From assembly GCF_010820665.1 (NCBI RefSeq), contig NZ_JAAIKC010000007.1, positions 1 through 64,000 of the forward strand: a DNA stretch of 64,000 bases, given 5' to 3'. The position numbers and the translations under genes were made by a program. The stretch is from Paenibacillus sp. SYP-B3998 (lineage in GTDB: Bacteria > Bacillota > Bacilli > Paenibacillales > NBRC-103111). The notes below the pieces were generated by a model. That model ran no database searches, was not told where the DNA came from, and was given only the letters and a program-made list of their open reading frames with translations. The number at the start of each line of letters is the position of its first letter. Within the stretch, counting starts at the first letter, position 1. Shown in pieces: positions 43,954-52,067 of the stretch.

Positions 43954-44679
43954 TTATTTTTTACCGCGTGTGACCTTTCCTTTCACTGCCCCGACCGTAA
44001 CTTGGCCGCTTCCTGTCTGCAAAATCGCGACATCCTTGTTTACTTTATCGATATCCAGTGTACCGTCTCCCACTTGAATATTGGCGGAGCCCGCTACATT
44101 CGCGACTTTGATATCACCGTTCACGTTTTCGATGATGACGTCGGCCCCCGCATTTTGGATGTTGATATCGCCGTCCCGGTTCGTGATGCCGATCAGACCG
44201 CCGATGCTCGATAAAGTGATTTGCCCGTTCACGTTCTCGATACTGACACCGGAAGCTAATTGAGAGATGTTGATGTCCCCGTCTCGATGCGTTTTTTTGA
44301 TTTCGACTGGGATCTTCTCCGGAAGGGTCAGTTTAACGTCCACCGACGTAGAACCTGTCGACAGGAACTTGCCACCAAAGGCAGCTTCCAAGGTAGCGAC
44401 GCCGTCTTTGCCCGCCGTCAAATTCAGTTTCGCGTCCTTCGCGTCACCGCCATTGAGCCGAAGATCCGCTTGGATTTTATCGGTGTCTTTTTTGCCGACG
44501 ATTTCGATACGGCCGTTGGTATTGTCGATGATGAGCTTCGTTACGTTAGTGCTTGGCAGCTCCAATTGTTTGGCGGCGCCAGCTCCCGCGTCGTTCGAGG
44601 TGGGTGTTGACTTGGAAGTGCAGGCTACGGTTAGAAGCATGAAGATGGCGCAAAAGGCAGTCAGTTTAAATGTTTTCAT
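43954..44679 (-). CDS. DUF4097-type lipoprotein
   Basis: This 241-residue exported lipoprotein has signal MKTFKLTAFCAIFMLLTVAC with lipobox LTVA|C (C20), a short linker, and then regular repeats such as IDNTNGRIEIVG, HRDGDINISQ, IENVNGQITLSS and TNRDGDINIQ. This is the right-handed beta-helix pattern of DUF4097 proteins. Such proteins often accompany envelope-stress sensors and ABC systems. It is the last gene of a minus-strand set with the ABC permease and ATPase upstream. Anchored outside the membrane, it might shield or sense; the function is not known. Confidence 0.85.
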   Translation of the reverse strand: MKTFKLTAFCAIFMLLTVACTSKSTPTSNDAGAGAAKQLELPSTNVTKLIIDNTNGRIEIVGKKDTDKIQADLRLNGGDAKDAKLNLTAGKDGVATLEAAFGGKFLSTGSTSVDVKLTLPEKIPVEIKKTHRDGDINISQLASGVSIENVNGQITLSSIGGLIGITNRDGDINIQNAGADVIIENVNGDIKVANVAGSANIQVGDGTLDIDKVNKDVAILQTGSGQVTVGAVKGKVTRGKK

Positions 44680-44707
44680 GAAAATTCACTCCTATTGGGA
44701 TATTTGG

Positions 44708-45643
44708 TTAGACTACGTCGCGCTTCACGAAGATCGGATACGAAATGAAATGCATGACCGCGAGATGGAACAATAGCATCAAAATCGAGAAACCCAGCGT
44801 CATCCCTTCTATCGACGGCGTCCCCCACAAATAAGGGGTAAGATCGGTATGGGAGAATACAAAATACTTGGTCCATGCAAAGCCATTTGACGCAATGCTG
44901 ATCACGAAGCCGGCAACCGCAGCAACCAGCGAAAACACGATGGAGAATGTCGTGCTACGAAATGCGGCTGAAATCATAAATGCAAACGTCAGGACGAGCA
45001 GCGCATACGGTATGTTCAGCGCGAACCCGCCAAGCAGCGCTTGAAGGACACCGGTTTTGGCAATCGCCTGACTTTGGACAAAATAATAAGGATCTCCGAT
45101 TCCAGAGAATCCAAACAGCATACCTCCGAAAAATAGCGAGCTAGCGATGCCAACTAGTACCATGAACAGCCCGAATCCGATGGCCGCGAAATATTTGGAT
45201 AAATATATCGTGGTTCTGCTGGCCGAACGGGTCAGCAGAAATTTGATCGTACCGGAAGTGAACTCAGCCGCGACGATGTCGCCGGCCACAATGACCACAA
45301 GGAAAGAAATGCCGACGATAATATTACGCGTTTGGGATACCGTATAAGTCCAGGCGTTAATCTGCGGTTGAATGTTATGCTCCAAATAATATTCGTTGAG
45401 CATTATTTTTTCCGCAGCCATGCGCTTCTCGATGGGAAGCGCATCGGATTTGGACGCATCCCACTCCAGCTTCGTATTCTCGCTTTGCACGAGCGCCCTC
45501 CAATCGGAGTCCAAGGAGGTCTTCGTTGCGCTCTTAAGATTCGCCATTTGGATAAGAATGTACACAACGAGCAGAGCGACCATAATCCATGTGCGTCTCC
45601 GTTTGAAAATTTTCATGTTTTCATTGCGGATCAAGTTAATCAC
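44708..45643 (-). CDS. ABC-2 type transporter permease
   Basis: This 311-residue membrane protein has a first membrane helix near 20-35 (WIMVALLVVYILIQM). A ~75-residue extracytoplasmic stretch follows, then five further hydrophobic segments. This is the usual topology of ABC-2 permeases of the antimicrobial-peptide or bacitracin type. It overlaps the ATPase gene by 8 bp, so the pair is translationally coupled. The divergent kinase/regulator fusion upstream is the likely controller. Confidence 0.87.
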   Translation of the reverse strand: MINLIRNENMKIFKRRRTWIMVALLVVYILIQMANLKSATKTSLDSDWRALVQSENTKLEWDASKSDALPIEKRMAAEKIMLNEYYLEHNIQPQINAWTYTVSQTRNIIVGISFLVVIVAGDIVAAEFTSGTIKFLLTRSASRTTIYLSKYFAAIGFGLFMVLVGIASSLFFGGMLFGFSGIGDPYYFVQSQAIAKTGVLQALLGGFALNIPYALLVLTFAFMISAAFRSTTFSIVFSLVAAVAGFVISIASNGFAWTKYFVFSHTDLTPYLWGTPSIEGMTLGFSILMLLFHLAVMHFISYPIFVKRDVV

Positions 45644-46550
45644 TATGGGATCCCTCCGTAATTTCGATGAATTTATCCTCCAAAGATTTTTTAATCATCT
45701 GAATGCCGTACACGTTTACTCCAGCTTTCATCAAACTTTGACTGATCTGAGGAATTTGCTCCTTGTTAACCGAAACTTGAAGGGTGTTGTGATCCGCCGT
45801 AATTTCCTTGCCCGCTAAGAGCACTTGTAGAATAGGGATCGCCAGATCGGTGCGATCGACCTCAATCTGAACTTGGGCTACGCCTTCGCCGATCAGCTCT
45901 GAGACACGTTGAACCCCAAGCAATTTGCCTTTCTGCAGGACGGCGATCCGGTCACACATCAACTCCATTTCTGACATCAAATGACTTGAGATTAACACCC
46001 CGGTTCCCTGATGTTTGGCCAGATTTATCAGATGCTCCCGAAGCTGGCGAATCCCATTGGGGTCGAGTCCGTTTGTCGGCTCGTCAAGCACAAGCAGCGA
46101 AGGCTTGTGAACCAAAGCAATCGCTAGCCCAAGCCGCTGTTTCATGCCCAGAGAGTAGGTGGCGACACGTTTGTGGATGCTATCCTCCAAATCGACCAAT
46201 GCGATAACCTCATCGATTCGTTCCAGGGTCGCGCCGACGGACATCCTGGCAAAATGGATTAAATTATTGTAGCCCGATAAATACGAGTACATGTCGGCAT
46301 TCTCCACCATCACGCCTACGTGTTTCATTGAGGCTTCAAAATTTTTTGACACATCTTCTCCGTTAATATGCACGTGACCCCCTGACTTGGAGATCAGTCC
46401 GACCATCATTCGAATCGTTGTCGTTTTTCCGGCTCCGTTCGGGCCGACCAAACCGACGATTTCGCCTTGCTGCACATCCAGTGACAAGCGGTCTACAATT
46501 TTTCGTCTGCCAATGGTTTTGGTGAGATCACGTATTTCCAGAAGAGACAA
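45636..46550 (-). CDS. ABC transporter ATP-binding protein, BcrA-like
   Basis: 304 residues: Walker A GPNGAGKTTT, signature YSLGMKQRLGLAIAL, Walker B LLVLDEPTNGLDPNG, switch His in SSHLMSE, plus a C-terminal extension of about 85 residues. It energises the permease encoded just downstream. It is the first gene of the minus-strand operon ATPase-permease-lipoprotein. It has the same subfamily architecture as the ABC ATPase at 2163-3083, but the sequences are clearly different, so it is not a recent duplicate. Confidence 0.91.
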   Translation of the reverse strand: MSLLEIRDLTKTIGRRKIVDRLSLDVQQGEIVGLVGPNGAGKTTTIRMMVGLISKSGGHVHINGEDVSKNFEASMKHVGVMVENADMYSYLSGYNNLIHFARMSVGATLERIDEVIALVDLEDSIHKRVATYSLGMKQRLGLAIALVHKPSLLVLDEPTNGLDPNGIRQLREHLINLAKHQGTGVLISSHLMSEMELMCDRIAVLQKGKLLGVQRVSELIGEGVAQVQIEVDRTDLAIPILQVLLAGKEITADHNTLQVSVNKEQIPQISQSLMKAGVNVYGIQMIKKSLEDKFIEITEGSHSD

Positions 46551-46611
46551 GCTGTTCCACTCCTTTGTTTGATATGCCGAGCACCAGACGATCCCACCAT
46601 AACAGTCGAAT

Positions 46612-46693
46612 TGTCATAAACGGCAGTGACAAAATATCATAACCTTGCTATGATAGTGAAAAGCCTAAAATTTTGCATATTATGATAAAATTT
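46612..46693. promoter_or_regulatory. Cluster of inverted repeats in the divergent promoter region
   Basis: Three dyads lie within 82 bp between the ABC operon and the kinase/regulator fusion: TGTCA-10-TGACA (46612-46631), ATCATA-7-TATGAT (46636-46654) and AAATTTT-12-AAAATTT (46668-46693). LuxR/NarL-type regulators bind inverted repeats, so these are candidate operators for autoregulation and control of the ABC genes. One half of the second dyad is the -10 box. Confidence 0.45.
46626..46654 (+). promoter_or_regulatory. Candidate sigma-A promoter of the kinase-regulator fusion
   Basis: GTGACA (46626-46631) and TATGAT (46649-46654) are separated by exactly 17 bp. Each differs from consensus at one position. 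The ATG of the fusion gene lies about 100 bp downstream. Both elements overlap the inverted repeats, which suggests regulation by a bound protein. Confidence 0.55.
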
Positions 46694-46751
46694 CATGTTA
46701 ATATCGAGGAAGTTGGACAGCTAATTCTTTTCTTGAAATGGAGTTTTCCAA

Positions 46752-48536
46752 ATGCCGCTTTTTCTAAAACAATGGCCTTGGCAGGACTATACCTTTTTGG
46801 CGGTGCGAACACTGTGGGTCATTGCGATTGTTTTGTTGTCCTATCAAGATCATCCGGTGTTTTCGTTCCCCGTGATTTTGATCGGAGCTCTTTTATGTCA
46901 TACGCTGCCCTTGGTGCTGCGGCGCTTTAGGTACACATGGTATGTCATTGCTGAATTATTACTTGCCGGAGGACTATCGCTGTTCTTAGCCCATCATTAC
47001 GAGTTGATACGACTATTTTTACCAGCCGTCCTTTCGATTTCCTTCTACAGCCGGGGTAAAAGGCATCTCTTTATGGTGCCTGCCGCTGTGACTTTATTTA
47101 CTTTCGGGGGAAGAGGAGTTCACCACCTATCGGTAGAGTTTGTTTTACAAAACATTGTAGATGCAACGTTTGTTTATTTGGTCGGTTTTGGCTTGCAAAA
47201 GATAAGCGATTCCGTTGATGCCATTAAACAAAAATTAAAATTAGCGAAAGAACAGTACAGCATATTGGAGCAATACTCCAATCAAGTCGAACGCATGACC
47301 TTATTGGAAGAACGCTACCGCATGGCGCGCGAGCTGCACGATACGATAGGGTACACCTTTACTTCAGTCATATTAGGCATGGAGACCATGCGTCCGTACA
47401 TCCCTTCGAAGGAAGGTGGCGATAAGCTGCAATCCATTTTGAAATCGGCGAGAAACGGACTGGAGGAGATCCGAAAGCAGGTCCACCTTATCGATCCGCT
47501 GGAGGAAGATCTTTCTTTGGATTTATCGCTGCTTGGAATTATTAATGAATTTAAAGCGAACACAGCGGTTCGCGTCGTCTTTCGTACGATGGGAGAACCG
47601 TTTCCGGTCATGAAGCATACCAAGCTTGCCCTTCATCGCTGCTTGCAGGAAGGGTTAACGAATGCGAGCCGGCATGGTCAAGCCACTTCCATTCAAGTAC
47701 TTCTTCATCATGAGAAGGATAAAATCAGCATGCAGGTGCAGGACAACGGGGTCGGCAGGGAGGATTTGCAATTTGGCTTTGGACTATCCGGCATGCGGGA
47801 ACGGCTGACCTCGCTCCAAGGCCAGCTGTATGTGCATTCCCGAGATGGGGAAGGCACCATTATTACATGTACGATTCCCTACCGGCAGGAAGAGCCGCAG
47901 GTGGACAAGATTCACATCTTGCTGGTCGATGACCAGTTGATGCTTCGCGGCAGTCTGCAAAGCCTGCTCGAAGAAGAGCCTGATTTTCACGTCCGTACGG
48001 CAGATCATGGCAAACAAGCGATAGAGGCTTGTGAATCCGAGCAGCCGGACATCATTTTGATGGATATCCACATGCCTGAGATGGACGGCCTTACAGCGAC
48101 AAAATGGATCAAGGAGATGTGGCCGGACATTCGCATCATCATGGTCACCTCCTTCGAAGATGTGGCATACGCCTCCAAATCGCTGAGTCTGGGAGCAGAG
48201 GGGTACGTGCTGAAAACTACCGAGCCCAAAGAATTAGCGGCTACGATTCGTCTAGTCTGCCATGGAGACACCATGGTGTCGCGAGAGGTCGCAAAGAAAC
48301 TGTTCCAGAGCGACAGTGAGCAGGCGGCACGAATCCCTTATGGCTTAACCGACCGGGAACTGGACATTTTGCGGTGTTTATCGGAAGGGCTGCGGTATAA
48401 GGGCATTGCCTCGAAACTGTATCTGTCCGAAGGCACCATTCGAAATTACATGTCATCGATTTATTTGAAAATGCAAGTCAGAGACCGGGATGAAGCCGTC
48501 GAGAAAGCACGTAACGAATCTTTGCTTGTGTTGTAG
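46752..48536 (+). CDS. Histidine kinase-response regulator fusion (NarX/DesK + LuxR type)
   Basis: 594 residues in one frame. Residues 1-160 form several membrane helices. A coiled coil leads to the HisKA_3 box with H196 in ARELHDTIGYTFTSV, then HATPase_c (DNGVGRED, FGLSGMRERL) to about 378. Without a stop follows a complete receiver domain (ILLVDDQLMLRG, phosphoacceptor D438 in ILMDIHMPEMDG, LKTTEPKE) and a LuxR-type helix-turn-helix (LTDRELDILRCLSEG, IASKLYLSEGTIRNYMSS). Kinase and regulator of this class are normally separate genes. An internal GTG at 47901 with AGGAAGAG 6 bp upstream could also give a free regulator. It is divergent from, and probably controls, the ABC/DUF4097 operon. Confidence 0.88.
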   Translation: MPLFLKQWPWQDYTFLAVRTLWVIAIVLLSYQDHPVFSFPVILIGALLCHTLPLVLRRFRYTWYVIAELLLAGGLSLFLAHHYELIRLFLPAVLSISFYSRGKRHLFMVPAAVTLFTFGGRGVHHLSVEFVLQNIVDATFVYLVGFGLQKISDSVDAIKQKLKLAKEQYSILEQYSNQVERMTLLEERYRMARELHDTIGYTFTSVILGMETMRPYIPSKEGGDKLQSILKSARNGLEEIRKQVHLIDPLEEDLSLDLSLLGIINEFKANTAVRVVFRTMGEPFPVMKHTKLALHRCLQEGLTNASRHGQATSIQVLLHHEKDKISMQVQDNGVGREDLQFGFGLSGMRERLTSLQGQLYVHSRDGEGTIITCTIPYRQEEPQVDKIHILLVDDQLMLRGSLQSLLEEEPDFHVRTADHGKQAIEACESEQPDIILMDIHMPEMDGLTATKWIKEMWPDIRIIMVTSFEDVAYASKSLSLGAEGYVLKTTEPKELAATIRLVCHGDTMVSREVAKKLFQSDSEQAARIPYGLTDRELDILRCLSEGLRYKGIASKLYLSEGTIRNYMSSIYLKMQVRDRDEAVEKARNESLLVL

Positions 48537-48579
48537 CGACCCTTTAGCGTACATGATCGGAATGGAAAGATTGAGGAAG

Positions 48580-48774
48580 GCCAATCTCTACTCTTTGCCT
48601 GCTCCCACCACCCCGTCTTTGTTTGAGCTGGGGAATGTGGAGGATATTTTGGTGGAGTCGGTTATCGGTGATGTGACCGATTTAGAGATGCTGAAACGAT
48701 CCTTGAAAAAGGCAAATCCAGAGATCGTCGATGTGAGTCCCGTCGATAACGACACCAGCGGCGTCCAGTTTTAA
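48580..48774 (+). pseudogene. CDP-glucose 4,6-dehydratase-like fragment
   Basis: The frame reads YSLPAPTTPSLFELGNVEDI and then VIGDVTDLEMLKRSLKKANP before ending at 48774. This matches the early Rossmann-fold segment of CDP-glucose 4,6-dehydratases and related sugar-nucleotide epimerases (VIGDIRDLExLKRAMKExNPEI). Everything before and after is missing. It is a leftover of about 60 codons with no function of its own. Confidence 0.5.
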
Positions 48775-49403
48775 AAGCACCTCAACATGATCGTTGTAGA
48801 TGATGACTTTAGCTGGTTAAGAAAGACTCTTTGATGTATTGTATCTCACATTTGAAAACATTTTTTATGCCAGGAATTGTAACCCTTTTTGCCCTCTTTA
48901 TTTTAGTTTTATTAATTATCTTATCTCATGCTTTGTATCAGCAGATAAGTAAATAAGCGTATACGGCAAATTAAATTTTTTGCTTCTGGTATGGGGCTTT
49001 TAATGGAACTACTTATTTTACTTGAGTCTTGCAAAATCACTACTGAGATGAGTGAAATGGGCAGACCTGTAGCGTAATCGGCAAAAACTGGCTTAGGCAG
49101 AGAGCTTGAAATACTTGAGGATGTCGAAAAGAGATTTCTTCTCCAAGGCCAATTGATAAACGTAAACGATGATCTGCCCGAAGTGCTCTTCTCGAATGCG
49201 ATACACCACATCTCCAAGCGTCATGGATGCGTTGTCTCTCCTCCACTTAATTGGGTTTCAACAACATTTCGGAATATCCTTATATTCGTTAAAGTACTTC
49301 TAAATAGAAAAGGCACTTTTCCTATTAAGGAAAGTGCCTAATTGTGGATGACCACCTATCCGTATCAAAAATATAGATTTTTTGGATACATATTAAAAAT
49401 GGT
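48775..49403. other. Intergenic region with unrecognised scraps
   Basis: No convincing gene. On the minus strand around 49130-49245 the frame reads RDNASMTLGDVVYRIREEHF, vaguely like the C-terminal part of a DinB-type protein, but it is short and its neighbours are broken. A 15-codon plus-strand scrap near 48789 (MIVVDDDFSWLRKTL) looks like the start of a response regulator. The rest is AT-rich and featureless to me. Confidence 0.35.
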
Positions 49404-49799
49404 TTATTTTGCGTTCTCATCTGGTTGATGAATACCAAAAATATTTCCTTCAGTATCTATATAATACCCCTGCCACGCCATTCCGGGCAGAGCATATTTT
49501 GGCAATGCGATCTTGCCTCCATTATTAAGAATTTTTGCTTCAGTAGAATCGTAATCTCCCACTCCCATTGTACATGCATAGCCATTGACAGCCTGGCTTG
49601 GTTCTGGGGAAGCACCTTGCCGTTGCATCAAAGCTCCGTTAATTCCAGGTTCGTTTGCTTCGCCAGTCACTGCCCCGAAATAAGGAATTCCAGCGTAACT
49701 GCTCCAATCTTCGAATTTCCATCCAAATACCTCTCCATAAAACTTCTTAGCACGCTCCATGTCACCTACATGAATTTCGAAATGAACTAATCTACCCAT
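49404..49799 (-). CDS. VOC-family (glyoxalase-like) protein
   Basis: 131 residues from the ATG at 49799, chosen because GGGAGG lies 10 bp upstream; an upstream TTG start would include that ribosome site. The protein shows the betaalphabetabetabeta pattern of the vicinal-oxygen-chelate family: LVHFEIHVGDMERAKKFYGE, VFGWKFEDWS, and a second half ending GYYIDTEGNIFGIHQPDE. The metal ligands H and E of classic VOC enzymes are plausible (H in HFEIHV, E in DTEGN). Members include glyoxalases, dioxygenases and antibiotic-binding proteins; the substrate is unknown. It stands alone. Confidence 0.85.
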   Translation of the reverse strand: MGRLVHFEIHVGDMERAKKFYGEVFGWKFEDWSSYAGIPYFGAVTGEANEPGINGALMQRQGASPEPSQAVNGYACTMGVGDYDSTEAKILNNGGKIALPKYALPGMAWQGYYIDTEGNIFGIHQPDENAK

Positions 49800-50210
49800 G
49801 ATTTCCCGTCCTCCCAATTTTTTATTTCATAAATCTTATATCATGTATTCTACCTATAGACTCGCTTTCCTTCAGTATTGTAATGAACATAGAAAATTAT
49901 TCAATTTCAAGTAAAGGAAGCCATTAAGGTCAGTTTCAAAAAGCATAAGGTGAGAGGTCTAGGCCTGGGACTGCCTTGCAGTCTGATGTTGGCCCATGCG
50001 CAGCGGGGGGCAGCTTTTCTTACGGGAGAGCAGTAAGCGAGGCTCCACCTTTACCTTGACGCTATTAAAACTAAACGATGTTTGACATCCAGCTGACACA
50101 TCTTAATCGTATCCTAGACACAACAGAAATAAATGACAGTTGCGTTTAAAATACGCTTTTGGCTGTACCATCGTTATTTTAAAAGGAGGGGTTTACTCAT
50201 AATTTGTAGA
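49800..50210. other. Intergenic region with GC-rich island
   Basis: There is no open reading frame of note. A markedly GC-rich stretch at about 49955-50050 in an AT-rich setting contains small hairpins (ACTGC-CTT-GCAGT and CTTAC-9-GTAAG). I could not match it to a known RNA class such as 6S, SRP or tmRNA. Confidence 0.35.
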
Positions 50211-50225
50211 ATATTGTAACAATAT
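50211..50225. promoter_or_regulatory. Perfect palindrome upstream of the SLH gene
   Basis: ATATTGT-A-ACAATAT is a perfect 15-bp dyad ending 27 bp before the SLH-protein start codon, between a purine-rich ribosome-site-like block and the gene's own AAGGAGGG. The position suggests a repressor operator or a small mRNA hairpin. I cannot assign a regulator. Confidence 0.4.
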
Positions 50226-50252
50226 GGAGAAAGTTTTGCTAAGGAGGGAACT

Positions 50253-51833
50253 ATGTTTATTAGAAAGATTTCATACAAAACGGTAAAGGTGTTTGTTTCA
50301 AGCGGCTTAGTAGTTATGTGTCTAATCGGTAGTGGAGGCACCCCAAGCTTCGCTGCCTCACAGGCAAATTCGAGTATTAATGCAAAGACAACCCGGACAA
50401 ACTTCAGCGACTTAACTGGCCATTGGGCCGAACAAATCGTGAAGGACGCATTAGCAAAAGGAACTATAGAAGGGTATCCGGATGATACCTTTAAACCAGA
50501 TAAAAGCGTGTCTCGCGCTGAGTTTATTAAGCTATTAGTTATGGCTACTAGTAATCAGACAACCCAAGAAACCCAAAACGCACTAGAGTGGTATAAACCA
50601 TATATTACTCAAGCAAAAAACAGTCATTTTATGGAAGATAGTGATTTCCCTGATGGAGACTGGAACAAAGAAATGACGCGCTTTGAGATGGCTCGTATTG
50701 CGGTTAGGGCCGCAAAGGCGGATACTTTCCTAGATGAAACAAAGAGAAAGATCATAAGTAACATTGGTTTTTTTGGTGGCATTGATGAAAATGGTCGTGA
50801 ATATGGGAAAAAAATTCCCGTTGATAATAATAATAACGACGGCAAGTGGATGTTTATGGCTACCCAGGCGGGTTTAATGCAAGGCGTTGATAATAAGGGA
50901 AATTTGGGTAAAGAGCTCTCTACTAATCGAGCGCAATCTGTCGTTGTTATTGAACGTGTATTGAAATATATGCATGGCGATAAACTAGATACTGACACCT
51001 ACGCAATAACCCAAGCCGACTTGGAATGGAGACATACAAATATTTTTAGTAAGTGGCCTATGTTTTTCAATCAAGGAAGAAGTTATCTTGCTGCTACTGG
51101 AGAAAAAATTTTCGCAAAACCGGAAGATTTATGGATCGTTGACGATATGACAATTCAACATACTTATAACGGGAAACCTTACAAAGGGGTAGTGGATGAA
51201 TTGATATTGGTAGATTGGAATGATCCCAATGATCCATATCGCTATTTAGTTGGAGACCCGAATGCTAAACCTATCATAGAAATACATGATGGAAACATAG
51301 ATTGGACTGGTTCTATAAATGAATACTTAGATCAAAAACCTAAAGTGGCCAAGTGGTTGAATTTTCACATTGACGAATGGATTGAGAAATATAAAGATGA
51401 ACCTGCGATTCTTCCTAGTAGGGCACGAGGTGAAGGAGGAGAACCCTATGATCCGAATATGAAAGCCTACGTTTTAGTGCAAAAGGCGCATCATGAATCT
51501 GAACTTACTGGAAAACGTTATCGTGATCCCAGTATAAGTATTGAGGGGCTGGATTTTTCACGCAAAGGATTTACTTATCCTAGCAGTTTTGAGGTTCATA
51601 AAGCTGAAATCTTCCAAGTGGAAAGTGGTCAAGTGACTATTGCGGCTGGGGCAGGGTCTGTTCAAGAGGTAACGGCCAAATTTATACCTAAAGACTTGAA
51701 TGTTATGAAATATAAGGATCGTGGGGATTTTGGGAATAAACTGACATTAAGAATCCAGGGACCTTACGATTGGTTTAGTAGCAGGCCTGTGTCTAAAGAG
51801 TTGGTCACTTTTAACCCGAAGTTAGGGGAATAA
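50253..51833 (+). CDS. SLH-domain exported protein
   Basis: 526 residues with signal peptide to about residue 34 (VFVSSGLVVMCLIGSGG, PSFAA) and RBS AAGGAGGG. Three S-layer-homology repeats follow: about 50-97 (FSDLTGHWAEQIVKDALAKG), about 110-160 (diverged) and about 185-235. They would anchor the protein to secondary cell-wall polymer. The remaining ~290 residues (NIFSKWPMFFNQGRSYLAAT onward) have no motif I recognise; the tail is beta-rich. The gene stands alone and is closed by a strong terminator. Confidence 0.82.
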   Translation: MFIRKISYKTVKVFVSSGLVVMCLIGSGGTPSFAASQANSSINAKTTRTNFSDLTGHWAEQIVKDALAKGTIEGYPDDTFKPDKSVSRAEFIKLLVMATSNQTTQETQNALEWYKPYITQAKNSHFMEDSDFPDGDWNKEMTRFEMARIAVRAAKADTFLDETKRKIISNIGFFGGIDENGREYGKKIPVDNNNNDGKWMFMATQAGLMQGVDNKGNLGKELSTNRAQSVVVIERVLKYMHGDKLDTDTYAITQADLEWRHTNIFSKWPMFFNQGRSYLAATGEKIFAKPEDLWIVDDMTIQHTYNGKPYKGVVDELILVDWNDPNDPYRYLVGDPNAKPIIEIHDGNIDWTGSINEYLDQKPKVAKWLNFHIDEWIEKYKDEPAILPSRARGEGGEPYDPNMKAYVLVQKAHHESELTGKRYRDPSISIEGLDFSRKGFTYPSSFEVHKAEIFQVESGQVTIAAGAGSVQEVTAKFIPKDLNVMKYKDRGDFGNKLTLRIQGPYDWFSSRPVSKELVTFNPKLGE

Positions 51834-51869
51834 GCAGATTAAGATTATCTTTTGGTAAATCCACAAAAC

Positions 51870-51912
51870 AAAAAGGAGCTCTGCCACTCTAGTAGTGGCA
51901 GGCTCCTTTTTG
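51870..51912 (+). terminator. Intrinsic terminator of the SLH gene
   Basis: AAAAAGGAGCTCTGCCACT pairs with AGTGGCAGGCTCCTTTTT around a short CTAGT loop, giving a long stem with a T-run, 36 bp after the SLH stop codon. Confidence 0.85.
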
Positions 51913-51964
51913 TGTTACACGGCATAATGCCAAATAACTTTTCTTGCCAAAACATGTGGCAAAA

Positions 51965-51994
51965 GCCACTAGGAGGGCGTCAGCTCCTAGTGGC
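51965..51994 (-). terminator. Terminator hairpin of the convergent gene
   Basis: GCCACTAGGAG (51965-51975) and CTCCTAGTGGC (51984-51994) form a perfect 11-bp stem. Read on the minus strand it is followed by TTTT, so it fits the end of the copper-amine-oxidase-N gene that stops at 52068. It could also work on the plus strand. Confidence 0.65.
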
Positions 51995-52067
51995 CTTCTT
52001 CTTACTCATATTGAAAATCTTACATGAAATTATTGCGCATATGCTGGTCGACGCATCCTTACCGTAG

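Noticed and set aside
43823..44776. Plus-strand frames across the terminator and opposite the DUF4097 lipoprotein gene
   Set aside because: The minus-strand lipoprotein has a signal peptide, lipobox and regular repeats; the plus frames have none and cross a strong terminator.
49040..49246. Minus-strand 68-codon frame as a real small gene
   Set aside because: It overlaps another frame carrying a weak DinB-like pattern, has no convincing ribosome site and looks like decayed sequence.
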